Source: Acidobacterium capsulatum ATCC 51196
GTDB taxonomy: Bacteria > Acidobacteriota > Terriglobia > Terriglobales > Acidobacteriaceae
NCBI RefSeq assembly: GCF_000022565.1
Contig: NC_012483.1
Span: forward strand, 186,001-250,000
Direction: 5' to 3'
Length of the DNA stretch: 64,000 bases
The notes below the pieces were generated by a model. That model searched no databases, was not told the DNA's origin, and was given only the letters and a program-made list of their open reading frames with translations. A program made the position numbers and the translations under genes. Positions 45,212-53,594 of this stretch are shown piece by piece. Position 1 is the first letter of the stretch, and every line of letters starts with the position of its first letter.

Positions 45212-45227
45212 TCCCGACAGGTCGGGA
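45212..45227. repeat. 16-base dyad TCCCGACAGGTCGGGA, candidate activator site
   Basis: The two 7-base arms are perfectly complementary around AG. It sits about 220-255 bases from the sigma-54-like elements on either side, a distance suited to an enhancer for an NtrC-type activator. It could instead be an RNA hairpin. Confidence 0.4.
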
Positions 45228-45445
45228 AGGACTCTTCGAGGGGCAGCTCCCACCCTCTATAAAGTGTCAAAGAAAAGATCAAATTCCCATCCACGTCTCT
45301 CTGAAGACAGAGAGGGCAGGCGATATACTGAGCGGGAAGTTCCAGCCCGCTTTTCCATTGTGCCGCCAGTTGCTCCATCTCACTGAGTTTCACCCGTAGA
45401 ACGGGAGGTGGATGCGTCGGCGCTCGTCGAAACCATTCATTGCAG

Positions 45446-45480
45446 TTGGCAAATCATGGGCTATTGGCTGCCCCACTGCT
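45446..45480 (+). promoter_or_regulatory. Weak sigma-54-like elements upstream of glf
   Basis: Two adjoining plus-strand matches with GG-N10-GC spacing: TTGGCAAATCATGGGCT (45446-45462), identical in 14 of 17 bases to the element before the kinase, and TTGGCTGCCCCACTGCT (45464-45480). Start sites would lie near 45473 and 45491, before the glf ATG at 45517. Each has mismatches in the -12 half or in the CACG part, so either could be chance. Confidence 0.35.
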
Positions 45481-45516
45481 CGAAGTGCATCCCATGATGC
45501 TCAGGGAGAAGATCGC

Positions 45517-46608
45517 ATGAAGATTGACGTACTGGTTGTTGGCGCGGGTTTTGCCGGCAGCGTGATTGCCGAACGCTGCGCCGCCGCCGGAAAATCGGTT
45601 CTGATTATTGATAAGCGCGACCACATCGCGGGCAACGCATTTGATGAGTCAGACGCTCATGGCCTCCTGATTCATCGTTACGGGCCGCACATCTTCCACA
45701 CCAATTCTGAAATGGTCGTGGACTATCTCACGCGCTTCACCGATTGGATTCCCTACGAGCATCGCGTGCTCGCCGTGGTGGAAGGCCAGACGTACCCGAT
45801 TCCGATCAACCAGACCACCATCAATAAGCTGTATGGTCTTTCGCTCGATGAGCAGGGAGTGGCCGAATACTTTAATCGCGTCCGCGAGCCCCGCGAGCCG
45901 ATCCGCACCAGCGAAGATGTGGTGCTTTCAAGCGTAGGGCGCGACCTGTGTGACAAGTTCTTCCGCGGATACACGCGCAAGCAGTGGGGGCTCGATCTCT
46001 CTGAGCTTGCGGCACTCGTGGCTGCTCGCATTCCTGTGCGCACCAATACAGATGATCGCTACTTTACCGACAGCTTCCAGAAGATGCCCAAAGAGGGATA
46101 CACGAAGATGTTCGCGCGCATGCTCGATCATCCGAACATCCGCATTGAGGTGGGCACAGACTTTGCCTCCGTGCGAGACCGTTATGAGTGGAAGACCCTC
46201 GTCTACACTGGCCCGATCGATGAATATTTTGGCTTTTGTTACGGCAAACTGCCGTATCGATCGCTGCGTTTTGAGCACGAGCATCTGGCGGGCACCTCTA
46301 AGTTTCAGCCCGTCGGCACGGTCAACTATCCCAATGACCACGCCTACACCCGCATCACCGAATTCAAATACCTGACGGCGCAACAGCACTCCGGCACGTC
46401 GATTGTGCGCGAATACCCTGAGGCCGAGGGCGATCCTTACTATCCGATCCCGCGCCCCGTGAATCAGGACCTTTTCCAGCGCTACAAGGCACTGGCCGAG
46501 GCAGAGCCCAACGTCTTTTTTGTAGGCCGTCTCGCGCAGTACCGTTACTACAATATGGACCAGGTGGTCGCAGCCGCTCTCACCACCGCAAAAAGCATTG
46601 GGGTGTAA
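45517..46608 (+). CDS. glf: UDP-galactopyranose mutase
   Basis: Glf, a flavoenzyme, interconverts UDP-galactopyranose and UDP-galactofuranose, the donor for galactofuranose in surface glycans. The 363-residue protein has the FAD-binding start MKIDVLVVGAGFAGSVIAER, the GGN-like segment HIAGNAFDE, and the active-site pieces RYGPHIFHTN, GYTRKQWG, YTGPIDEYFGF and the C-terminal GRLAQYRYYNMDQVVAAAL. The upstream frame to 45412 is discounted because ATG 45517 has AGGGAGAAG before it. A glycosyltransferase gene follows after 3 bases, forming an operon likely devoted to Galf transfer. Confidence 0.96.
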   Translation: MKIDVLVVGAGFAGSVIAERCAAAGKSVLIIDKRDHIAGNAFDESDAHGLLIHRYGPHIFHTNSEMVVDYLTRFTDWIPYEHRVLAVVEGQTYPIPINQTTINKLYGLSLDEQGVAEYFNRVREPREPIRTSEDVVLSSVGRDLCDKFFRGYTRKQWGLDLSELAALVAARIPVRTNTDDRYFTDSFQKMPKEGYTKMFARMLDHPNIRIEVGTDFASVRDRYEWKTLVYTGPIDEYFGFCYGKLPYRSLRFEHEHLAGTSKFQPVGTVNYPNDHAYTRITEFKYLTAQQHSGTSIVREYPEAEGDPYYPIPRPVNQDLFQRYKALAEAEPNVFFVGRLAQYRYYNMDQVVAAALTTAKSIGV

Positions 46609-46611
46609 GAC

Positions 46612-47556
46612 GTGAAATTTGCCGTCGTGGTGGTGACGTTTAATCGTAAGGTGATGTTGGGCGAGTGCCTGCAGGCATTGTTGCGGCAAACCCGCGTTCC
46701 CGATCACATCTACCTGGTCGACAACGCCAGCTCCGATGGAACGCCGCAATACCTCCGCGACGCGGGCCTGATGGACCACCCGAAGATCTCTTACCAGCGG
46801 CTTGAGAAAAATACCGGAGGGGCCGGCGGCTTCCACGCCGGCCTCAAAACGGCATTTGAAGCTGGCAATGACTGGATCTGGATTATGGATGACGATGCGG
46901 AGCCGCTTCCGGATGCCTTGGAGAAACTGCTGCCCTACACTGAGTATCCTCAGGTTGTCGGAATTGCCAGTCTAAAAAAGGACCTGAACGGTGCAGACCT
47001 GGTAGACGTTAAGCCAGTGGTGGGCGTCGCCGCGCCGCCCCAGTTTCCATACCAGAGGCTTCAGTTTTCTTCTTTTGTCGGTGTGGCCTTCAGCCATGCC
47101 GCAATGACAAAGATCGGTCTTCCCCGGGCGGAGTTCTTTCTTCATCATGACGACACCGAGTATTGCCTTCGCCTTCTGGCCACCGGCGACATTGCTTATG
47201 CGCCCGAAAGCGTCGTGATCCATAAGGAAGCCCGGGGTGCGGACCGTTTTAAGAAGCGTTTCGGCCGCCAGTTCCGAGTCTTTCCCACGGACCGCTACTG
47301 CATGGGATATTTTGGACGCCGCAACGGCATGTGGATGGACATTCATACCGGGTTGAGGCGTCCCGGGCGCAGATCCCTTGCAGTCCATCTCGTGCAAACA
47401 GGGAAGCACCTGCTGCGGGCTACATTGATCGACAGGGAAGATCTCTGGGTCCGTTACACGATCTGTGTGCGATCGTTCCTGGATGCGCTGCGAGGCCATT
47501 TTGATAATGACCTGCCCTTCCGTTTGCGCGCCCGGCTATCCAAAGCGACCCGCTGA
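46612..47556 (+). CDS. GT2-family glycosyltransferase, probable galactofuranosyltransferase
   Basis: The 314-residue protein is a GT-A family 2 enzyme: AVVVVTFNRKVMLGECLQALL at the start, NTGGAGGFHAGL, the metal-binding WIMDDDAEPLPDALE, and the catalytic-base region FFLHHDDTEYCLRLLATG. These motifs resemble GlfT-type and rhamnosyl-type transferases. GTG 46612 is preceded by GGGGTG seven bases upstream and lies 3 bases after glf, so tight coupling suggests it uses UDP-Galf. No signal peptide or membrane helices are evident, so it would act on a lipid-linked or surface acceptor at the inner face of the membrane. The acceptor is unknown. Confidence 0.88.
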   Translation: MKFAVVVVTFNRKVMLGECLQALLRQTRVPDHIYLVDNASSDGTPQYLRDAGLMDHPKISYQRLEKNTGGAGGFHAGLKTAFEAGNDWIWIMDDDAEPLPDALEKLLPYTEYPQVVGIASLKKDLNGADLVDVKPVVGVAAPPQFPYQRLQFSSFVGVAFSHAAMTKIGLPRAEFFLHHDDTEYCLRLLATGDIAYAPESVVIHKEARGADRFKKRFGRQFRVFPTDRYCMGYFGRRNGMWMDIHTGLRRPGRRSLAVHLVQTGKHLLRATLIDREDLWVRYTICVRSFLDALRGHFDNDLPFRLRARLSKATR

Positions 47557-47582
47557 GCCTGCTTGCTCCAGATTCTTCTTGA

Positions 47583-47611
47583 ATGAGGTCCCAGCTCTCT
47601 GGCGGCCTCAT
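47583..47611 (+). terminator. Possible hairpin terminator after the glf operon
   Basis: ATGAGGTCCCAG (47583-47594) pairs with 47599-47611 through a 12-base-pair stem with one bulged C and a CTCT loop. It lies 27 bases after the glycosyltransferase stop. No T-tract follows, so termination is uncertain. Confidence 0.45.
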
Positions 47612-47710
47612 CCATTCCTTCCGCAGGGAGATGAGCCAATCGTGCATCTTGCTCCTCACCCCATTTGCCCGTAACATCGCCTCATTACCAAGGGCATAGC
47701 CAGGAAGATC

Positions 47711-50344
47711 ATGCGGGAATCCTTTCAGAGTTTCTCCGCCGGAGAGATCGTCGCGGAAAACTACCGTGTGCTCGACGTCGCCGGGGTCGGCGGCATGGGC
47801 ACCGTATTGCGTGCGTTTGATCAGCGGCTGCAGCGCATGGTCGCGCTCAAATTCCTTCCTGCTGACACTGGCATCCATTCTTCTGACAAAGAGCGGCTGC
47901 TTCGTGAGGCCCGCACGGCCTCCACGCTTGACCATCCCAATCTCGGCTTGGTCTATGGCATGGAGCAGACCTCGGACGGCCGCACCTTTCTTGTGATGCC
48001 GTTCTATGACGGCGGCCCGCTCACCGATTGGATTCGCCGCCGCCAGCCCTCCCTGAGCGACAAGCTGCAGCTCGCCCTGCAAATCGCGCGGGGTCTCGGC
48101 GAGGCGCACGCGCAGGGCATCGTTCATCGGGACATCAAGCCCTCCAACATCATGATGAGCGCCGAGGATGTACCCAAGATCGTCGACTTCGGCCTGGCCT
48201 ACATCCTCACCGGCGAAACCGTCTCGCGCACCGAGACCTCCGGCACCGTCGCCTACATGGCCCCCGAGCAGGCCATGGGCCGCCCCGTAGACGGTCGCTG
48301 CGACATATGGGCTCTCGGCGTCGTCATGGCGGAGATGCTCACCGGCCGCCATCCCTTTCACCGCGAAACGCTTGCAGGCATCCTCTATGCCATCCTGCAT
48401 GACGCACCGCAGCATCTTGACGTGCTGCCACCTGATCTGCAGACCATCCTCTTCCGCATGCTTTCCAAGGATCCAGCAGGCCGCTACGGCTCCTGCCAGG
48501 TGCTCATGCAGGATCTCGAAACGCTGCTTGCGCAGATGCCCGATCCCAGCCAGCCGTCGTTGCCGCCCTCCACACACGGCCAGGCCGAGCTGCGCCGCGT
48601 ACGCGACTCAGCCTCGCGCTTCACGCAGGAAGATGGCCGCTTCCCGCGCCGGGGCGCAGCCTTGGCCGCCGGAGCCGCGGCCATCCTCGTCGTCGCTCTC
48701 TGTGTGCTCCTGATTCCGGCGGCGCGTCATGCGCTCCGCGGCATTTTCGCATCCGCGCCCGAACAGCAGCATGTCGCCGTGCTGCCCTTTTCCGGCGTGG
48801 AGAGCACTCCGGATCAGGCAGCTCTTGCCGCCGGACTCATGGAGTCGCTCACCAACCGGCTCGCCAACCTCAGCACCAGAAATCCCTCGCTGTGGGTCGT
48901 GCCCGCCAGCGAAGTTCGCCGCCGCAAAATCAACGCCCCCGGAGCCGCGCTCAAAGAGCTCGGAACCAATCTCGTCGTCGAAGGCTCCGTGCAGCGTTCC
49001 GGCCTCTCGACCAGTCTGCAGGTAGAGCTGATCGATGCGGCTCATCTGCGTGAGCTGGGCTCCGTCACGCTCAACAGCACCGATGGCGATGTTGCCAGTC
49101 TTGAAACCCGGGCGGTCGCGAGTCTCGCTCGCATGATGCATGTTCATATGCCTTCGGTCTCCGGCGACTCCGCCGGCAGCGCCTCCCCTGTGGCGTATCA
49201 GGATTACCTGACGGCGCTCGGGTACGTGGAGCGTTACGATCAGGCGGGCAATCTCGATAAGGCGATCAATCTTCTTCAGCAGGCCGTGCAGTCTGATCCG
49301 GCGTTTGCGCTGGGCTATGCCGAGCTGGGCTTTGCCGACTGGACAAAGTACAGCATGCAACCCAATGAGCAGTGGCTGCGGCAGGCTCAGGCCAATTGCA
49401 TGAGGGCGATTCAGTTGGACAGTTCCTTGCCTGCCTCCTATGTCACCCTCGGCAATGTCTATCGTGCGCAGGGCAAGCAGGACCTGGCCCTGGAGCAATT
49501 CCAGCGGGCCATGCAGTTGGACCCCAGAAATGCGGATGCCCTGGATGGCCTGGCCCGCGTTCATGAGAACGCCGGCAGATTCCAGGACGCCAAGGCCGAG
49601 TTCGTTCGTGCCGCAAACCTGCAGCCGGACAGTTGGGATGGCTACAATGCCCTGGGCATGTTCTATGACCGCCAGGGCAAGTACCCTCAGGCCATAGCCG
49701 CATACCAGAGCGCGCGGGCCATTACTCCCGACAATGCCACCGTGCTTCTCAATCTCGCGGGAGCGTATGAAGACCAGGGTGATCCGGCATCGCTGCACAA
49801 GGCTGAGGGGCTGCTTCGCCGCTCGCTCGCCCTGCACCCCACCTATGCCGGATGGGCCAATCTCGGCAATCTCTACTATCTGGAGCACCGCTTCCCCGAG
49901 GCCGTGGATGCGCTGCGCCGAGCCCTGCAGTTCAATGCCGCTAACTATCTTGTCTGGGATGATCTGAGAGGCTCCTGCGAGTGGGTGAAAGACAAAGCAT
50001 GCGTCCAAAGCACATCGGAAAAGGAAAAGCAGATGCTGCGGACCTATGTGAAGAATCATCCTCACGACGCGGTCGCCGTCGTCTCTTACGCCGACCTGCT
50101 GGCGCAGGCCGGGCAAAACTCTCTGGCGCACAATTACATCCAGACCGCTCTCGCCATTTCTCCAGACGACCCCTCTACCCTTGAGGCCGTAGCCGTTGTC
50201 TACGAGAACCTGGGAAACAGAAAAGAGGCGGTTCGTTATCTCAATCAGGCGCTTCGCAAAGGCTATTCGCGCAATCAGGCGCTGAGCGATCCCGAGGCTC
50301 AGTCACTGCTTCAGGACCCTTCGGTGCATTTCCCTCAAAAGTGA
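47711..50344 (+). CDS. Transmembrane Ser/Thr protein kinase with TolB-like and TPR regions
   Basis: The 877-residue protein begins with a Hanks-type kinase domain (about 18-275): glycine loop GVGGMGTVLRA, Lys in MVALKFLPA, catalytic loop IVHRDIKPSNIM, DFG in KIVDFGLAY, and SGTVAYMAPEQAMG. A membrane helix (about 312-336, LAAGAAAILVVALCVLLIP) follows. The outer part has a TolB-N/FlgO-like segment (HVAVLPFSGVESTPDQAALAAGL) and then about ten TPR units to the C-terminus. This layout is common in Acidobacteriota and resembles sensors whose periplasmic TPR array binds a protein. GGAAG precedes ATG 47711. A small unknown gene follows 42 bases on. Confidence 0.93.
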   Translation: MRESFQSFSAGEIVAENYRVLDVAGVGGMGTVLRAFDQRLQRMVALKFLPADTGIHSSDKERLLREARTASTLDHPNLGLVYGMEQTSDGRTFLVMPFYDGGPLTDWIRRRQPSLSDKLQLALQIARGLGEAHAQGIVHRDIKPSNIMMSAEDVPKIVDFGLAYILTGETVSRTETSGTVAYMAPEQAMGRPVDGRCDIWALGVVMAEMLTGRHPFHRETLAGILYAILHDAPQHLDVLPPDLQTILFRMLSKDPAGRYGSCQVLMQDLETLLAQMPDPSQPSLPPSTHGQAELRRVRDSASRFTQEDGRFPRRGAALAAGAAAILVVALCVLLIPAARHALRGIFASAPEQQHVAVLPFSGVESTPDQAALAAGLMESLTNRLANLSTRNPSLWVVPASEVRRRKINAPGAALKELGTNLVVEGSVQRSGLSTSLQVELIDAAHLRELGSVTLNSTDGDVASLETRAVASLARMMHVHMPSVSGDSAGSASPVAYQDYLTALGYVERYDQAGNLDKAINLLQQAVQSDPAFALGYAELGFADWTKYSMQPNEQWLRQAQANCMRAIQLDSSLPASYVTLGNVYRAQGKQDLALEQFQRAMQLDPRNADALDGLARVHENAGRFQDAKAEFVRAANLQPDSWDGYNALGMFYDRQGKYPQAIAAYQSARAITPDNATVLLNLAGAYEDQGDPASLHKAEGLLRRSLALHPTYAGWANLGNLYYLEHRFPEAVDALRRALQFNAANYLVWDDLRGSCEWVKDKACVQSTSEKEKQMLRTYVKNHPHDAVAVVSYADLLAQAGQNSLAHNYIQTALAISPDDPSTLEAVAVVYENLGNRKEAVRYLNQALRKGYSRNQALSDPEAQSLLQDPSVHFPQK

Positions 50345-50386
50345 TGTCCTCACCCCACATGCCGGCCGCAGGCCCAGGAGAAAGAA

Positions 50387-50716
50387 ATGGAGAATCAAGT
50401 CGATCTTCAGAATGCTGTGTTGACCATCAGCGACCAACTCACCCCCAGCCCCGATCCATGCATCGTTCCCTATGAAGGAGGGCTGCAAATCAGCAACGGT
50501 TCCACTCCATGCACGCTGCTCTTTGTCCGCAAGATGGACTGCACCCATACATTGACCCTTGCGGCCAATGAGACGCGCCACATCGACCTCAATCACGTTC
50601 GCCACGGCTTCTCCTGGGAGTATTCCATCGCTGCCCAAAGTGAAAGCACACCGTCCGGTCCTCTTACGGGAGGCCATTCCATTCAGATAGGCAACACCGG
50701 CGAAGACGGAAAATAG
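50387..50716 (+). CDS. Small hypothetical protein downstream of the Ser/Thr kinase
   Basis: I do not recognise this 109-residue protein. It starts at ATG 50387 with a very good AGGAGAAAG site. It has no signal peptide or membrane segment. It contains three Cys residues (DPCIVPY, STPCTLLF, KMDCTHTL) and looks beta-rich (GLQISNGSTPCTLLFVRKM, LTLAANETRHIDL), ending in a flexible Gly/Ser-rich tail. Its position 42 bases after the kinase gene, on the same strand, suggests co-transcription and a possible kinase substrate or accessory role. Confidence 0.68.
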   Translation: MENQVDLQNAVLTISDQLTPSPDPCIVPYEGGLQISNGSTPCTLLFVRKMDCTHTLTLAANETRHIDLNHVRHGFSWEYSIAAQSESTPSGPLTGGHSIQIGNTGEDGK

Positions 50717-50792
50717 CCCGCCCGCCATCTCTCGCCCCGGCCGTGCTTTTCCGGTTTGACCCCAAACCCCTGCCGTGTTCCGATGAAACACG

Positions 50793-53162
50793 GTGAAAAG
50801 CAAAATCGCACTGCCGGTAGACACGCTGCTGCCGCGGATTCTCAAGGCCCTCGACGCAACTGAGGGCCGCTCCGCCAATCTGGTTCTGGAGGCCGCTCCC
50901 GGCGCGGGCAAAACCACGCGTGTGCCTCCGGCCTTGCTCGACGCCGTTCCCGGCGAAGTGCTCGTGCTGGAGCCGCGCCGCATCGCCGCCCGCCTTGCCG
51001 CTCGCCGCGTTGCGGCCGAACTTGGCGAGCACCCTGGCGAAACCGTCGGCTACCAGGTGCGCTTTGAAGAGGTCGCAGGGCCGCGCACCCGCCTGCGCTT
51101 TTTGACCGAGGGCGTTCTCACGCGCCGCCTGCTCAGCGATCCTGATCTGCGCGGCGTCGATGCCGTGGTGCTCGACGAATTCCACGAGCGCCATCTCGAC
51201 AGCGATCTCGCGCTCGCGCTGCTCCGGCGCCTGCAGCAGCGCCGTCCCTCCCTGCGCCTGCTGGTCATGTCGGCCACGCTGGACTCCGCACCCGTGGCGC
51301 GCTTTCTCGGCAATTGTTCCGTCCTGCGCTCCGAAGGCCGATTGTTTCCACTCACGGTTACAAATCAGCCCTACTCGCCCGCGCCGCTGGAATCGCAGGT
51401 GGCGCAGGCCGTCGAGATGCTGCTGCGCGAGGGGCATACCGGCGACATGCTCGTCTTTCTGCCCGGCGCTGCGGAGATTCGCCGCGCCATGCGCACCTGT
51501 GAAGAACTTGTCCGCCGCGCCGAACTGCTCATGCTGCCCCTGCACGGCAGCCTGACGCCTGAGGAGCAGGATCGCGCCGTCGCGCCCTCCACGCGCCGCA
51601 AGCTCATTCTTGCTACCAACGTTGCGGAAAGCTCCATCACCATCGATGGCGTCTCCGCTGTGATTGACAGCGGTCTCGCGCGCATCGCCACCTGGTCGCC
51701 TTGGACCGGCCTGCCCACGCTCGAAATCGCCCGCATCAGCAAAGCCTCTGCTACGCAGCGCGCCGGCCGCGCGGGCCGCACCGGCCCCGGCCGCGTCATT
51801 CGCCTCTATCCGGCCGAGGATTTCCAGCTTCGCCCCGATCACGACACACCTGAAATTCTGCGTGGCGACCTCTCGCAGCTATGTCTCGCGCTCCGCGCCA
51901 TGAACATCGATCATCCAGAGCAGCTCGCCTGGCTCGATCCGCCGCCTGAGGCCGCCGTGCGCTCCGCCGAATCCCTCCTGGACCGTCTCGGTGCGCACGG
52001 CGAGGCGGCGCAGCAACTGGTGCGCATGCCGCTGCCCCCACGCCTGGCGCGCGTGGTGCTCTCCGCAAAAGAGCGAGGCGTCGGCGAAGACGCATGCCTC
52101 GTTGCCGCCCTGCTCGCATCCGGCACTCCATCGCCGCATCCTGATCTGCTGCACGCACTCGACAGCATGCGTCGCGGCACTGACCCGGCACTGCGCCAAC
52201 ATGTGGAGCAGTTGCGCCGTACTGTCCGTCCTTCGAGGCAATCCGCGCCCAACGACGACGCCTTGCTGCAAGCCATCCTCACCGGCTTTCCTGATCGTGT
52301 GGCCCGCCGCCGCACGTCGGGCAAAACCGCCACCGGAGCAGGGAATCAGGTGCTCTTATCAAGTGGCGGTTCCGCTGAACTCACGGGAGAGCCGGGCGAC
52401 GGCGAGTTTCTGGTTGCCGTCGATGCGGAAGACCGCAAGGACAAGCCGCTGCCCCTCATCCGGATTTCCGCGCGCATCGAGCCCGAGTGGCTGCTCGATC
52501 TTTTTCCGGAGCGCATTGAAGAGCGCATCGATCTGATGTGGAATCCGCGTGCCGAACGCGTGGAAGCCGTGAGCCGCCTGGTCTATGAGGAACTGGTGCT
52601 GCAGGAATCCCGTCACGTCCACCCCGACCCTCAACGCACCGCCGAACTGCTCGCCGCCCGTGCCCTCGACGCGGGAATGGAGCGCTTCGTCGATCCCGAG
52701 GCTCTTGCGCAACTCATGGCGCGCGCCGAGTTCGCCGGAGTCACCGCGCCCGATCTTGCCCAGCCCCTGCGCGAGCTCTGCCACGGGCTCGCCAGCTTCG
52801 CCGAGTTGCGCGCCGAAGCCACTCACCTGTTGCCTTTGCTCGAACGCACGCTCGCCGGGGGGCGTCTCAGCGATCTGGCTCCCACCTCGCTTCGCCTGCC
52901 CTCCGGGCGTCAAACCCGCGTGCACTATGAGTCCGGCAAGCCACCGTGGATCGCATCGCGCCTGCAGGACTTCTTCGGCATGCGCGAAACCCCGCGGATC
53001 GGACCCGCGCGTGCGCCGGTCGTTGTGCATCTGCTCGCGCCCAATCACCGCCCGGTGCAGATGACTACCGATCTCGCTGGATTCTGGGAGCGCCTCTATC
53101 CGCAGGTGCGCCGCGAACTCATGCGCCGCTATCCGCGACACTCCTGGCCCGAGAAGCCGTAG
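50793..53162 (+). CDS. hrpB: ATP-dependent helicase HrpB
   Basis: HrpB is a DEAH-group helicase with an unclear role in RNA metabolism. The 789-residue protein has Walker A AAPGAGKTTRVPPALL, the HrpB-specific DEFH form in VVLDEFHERHLDSDLALAL, motif III VMSATLDSAPVARFL, then LATNVAESSITIDGVSAVID and QRAGRAGRTGPGRVIRLY, followed by the HA2 domain and the HrpB C-terminal domain ending near RRYPRHSWPEKP. Start GTG 50793 lies within a short hairpin (CCGTGTT/AACACGG, 50773-50793) and lacks a strong ribosome binding site. Confidence 0.95.
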   Translation: MKSKIALPVDTLLPRILKALDATEGRSANLVLEAAPGAGKTTRVPPALLDAVPGEVLVLEPRRIAARLAARRVAAELGEHPGETVGYQVRFEEVAGPRTRLRFLTEGVLTRRLLSDPDLRGVDAVVLDEFHERHLDSDLALALLRRLQQRRPSLRLLVMSATLDSAPVARFLGNCSVLRSEGRLFPLTVTNQPYSPAPLESQVAQAVEMLLREGHTGDMLVFLPGAAEIRRAMRTCEELVRRAELLMLPLHGSLTPEEQDRAVAPSTRRKLILATNVAESSITIDGVSAVIDSGLARIATWSPWTGLPTLEIARISKASATQRAGRAGRTGPGRVIRLYPAEDFQLRPDHDTPEILRGDLSQLCLALRAMNIDHPEQLAWLDPPPEAAVRSAESLLDRLGAHGEAAQQLVRMPLPPRLARVVLSAKERGVGEDACLVAALLASGTPSPHPDLLHALDSMRRGTDPALRQHVEQLRRTVRPSRQSAPNDDALLQAILTGFPDRVARRRTSGKTATGAGNQVLLSSGGSAELTGEPGDGEFLVAVDAEDRKDKPLPLIRISARIEPEWLLDLFPERIEERIDLMWNPRAERVEAVSRLVYEELVLQESRHVHPDPQRTAELLAARALDAGMERFVDPEALAQLMARAEFAGVTAPDLAQPLRELCHGLASFAELRAEATHLLPLLERTLAGGRLSDLAPTSLRLPSGRQTRVHYESGKPPWIASRLQDFFGMRETPRIGPARAPVVVHLLAPNHRPVQMTTDLAGFWERLYPQVRRELMRRYPRHSWPEKP

Positions 53163-53199
53163 CCCTTTCTGCGGCCGTTCGCGGAATTCGCGTTTTCAC

Positions 53200-53236
53200 T
53201 TGACGCACTTGGCTCACATTGCCTACATTGTAGGCA
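53200..53236 (+). promoter_or_regulatory. padR promoter with overlapping operator, probable leaderless start
   Basis: TTGACG (53200-53205) and TACATT (53224-53229) are spaced by 18 bases. The dyad TGCCTACA-T-TGTAGGCA (53220-53236) covers the -10 box and ends one base before the ATG. The transcript would begin at or next to the ATG, and there is no ribosome binding site. The TACA/TGTA arms fit PadR-family operators, so self-repression is likely. Confidence 0.7.
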
Positions 53237-53569
53237 ATGTCGGGACTCCTCGGTACCTTCGAGCAAATTGTTCTTCTCACCGTGGCCAGTCTTGGTGAGG
53301 ACGCTTATGGCCGCTCTGTTCTTCACGCAGCCCAGCAAGCGGTAGCCGGCAACCGCACTCTCTCGGCCGGTGCCATCTACACCACGCTGGACCGCATGGA
53401 GGCGAAGGGCTATCTCAGTTCGTTTCTCGCCGAGGGCACTACCGAGCGGGGCGGACGCCCCCGGCGCTACTACCGGCTCACAGGGGACGGTGCGGCTGCG
53501 CTGCGCGAAACCCGCCGCACTCTCGATACGTTATGGAAAGGCCAGCGGCACATTCTCAATCCCGCATAA
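53237..53569 (+). CDS. PadR-family transcriptional regulator
   Basis: This 110-residue winged-helix repressor belongs to the short PadR subfamily (PadR-s1). It begins MSGLLGTFEQIVLLTVASLGEDAYGRSV and has LSAGAIYTTLDRMEAKGYLSSFL (recognition helix and wing lead-in) and GGRPRRYYRLTGDGAAAL (the wing), ending in a short dimerisation helix. ATG 53237 immediately follows an operator-like dyad that overlaps its promoter. It is probably co-transcribed with the membrane protein gene 25 bases downstream. Such PadR-plus-membrane-protein pairs recur in Acidobacteriota; the inducer is unknown. Confidence 0.95.
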   Translation: MSGLLGTFEQIVLLTVASLGEDAYGRSVLHAAQQAVAGNRTLSAGAIYTTLDRMEAKGYLSSFLAEGTTERGGRPRRYYRLTGDGAAALRETRRTLDTLWKGQRHILNPA

Positions 53570-53594
53570 GCAGCAGTTATCTGGAGGTGTTCTC

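Larger units (their letters stand above)
44888..45516. other. 629-base divergent regulatory gap between the histidine kinase and glf
   Basis: No gene is supported here; small frames on both strands (for example minus 45025-45393) lack ribosome binding sites and recognisable features. The region is less GC-rich than its surroundings. It holds a sigma-54-like promoter facing the kinase (44943-44959), two weaker ones facing glf (45446-45462 and 45464-45480), a pair of TCGGGTT direct repeats exactly 20 bases apart (44981 and 45001), a 16-base dyad (45212-45227), and -10-like boxes TATAAA (45258) and TATACT (45324). It looks like a control region for both flanking operons. Confidence 0.6.

Noticed and set aside
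45025-45393. Minus-strand frame of 122 codons in the kinase-glf gap
   Set aside because: No ribosome binding site, no recognisable domain and a basic, irregular composition in its second half. The gap is better explained as a control region.
44875-45399. Plus-strand frame of 174 codons across the same gap
   Set aside because: It overlaps the start of the kinase gene and the candidate promoters, and its sequence has no domain-like features.
45412-45516. N-terminal extension of Glf
   Set aside because: The added 35 residues would precede the FAD-binding strand that normally begins the protein, and the good ribosome binding site is at ATG 45517.
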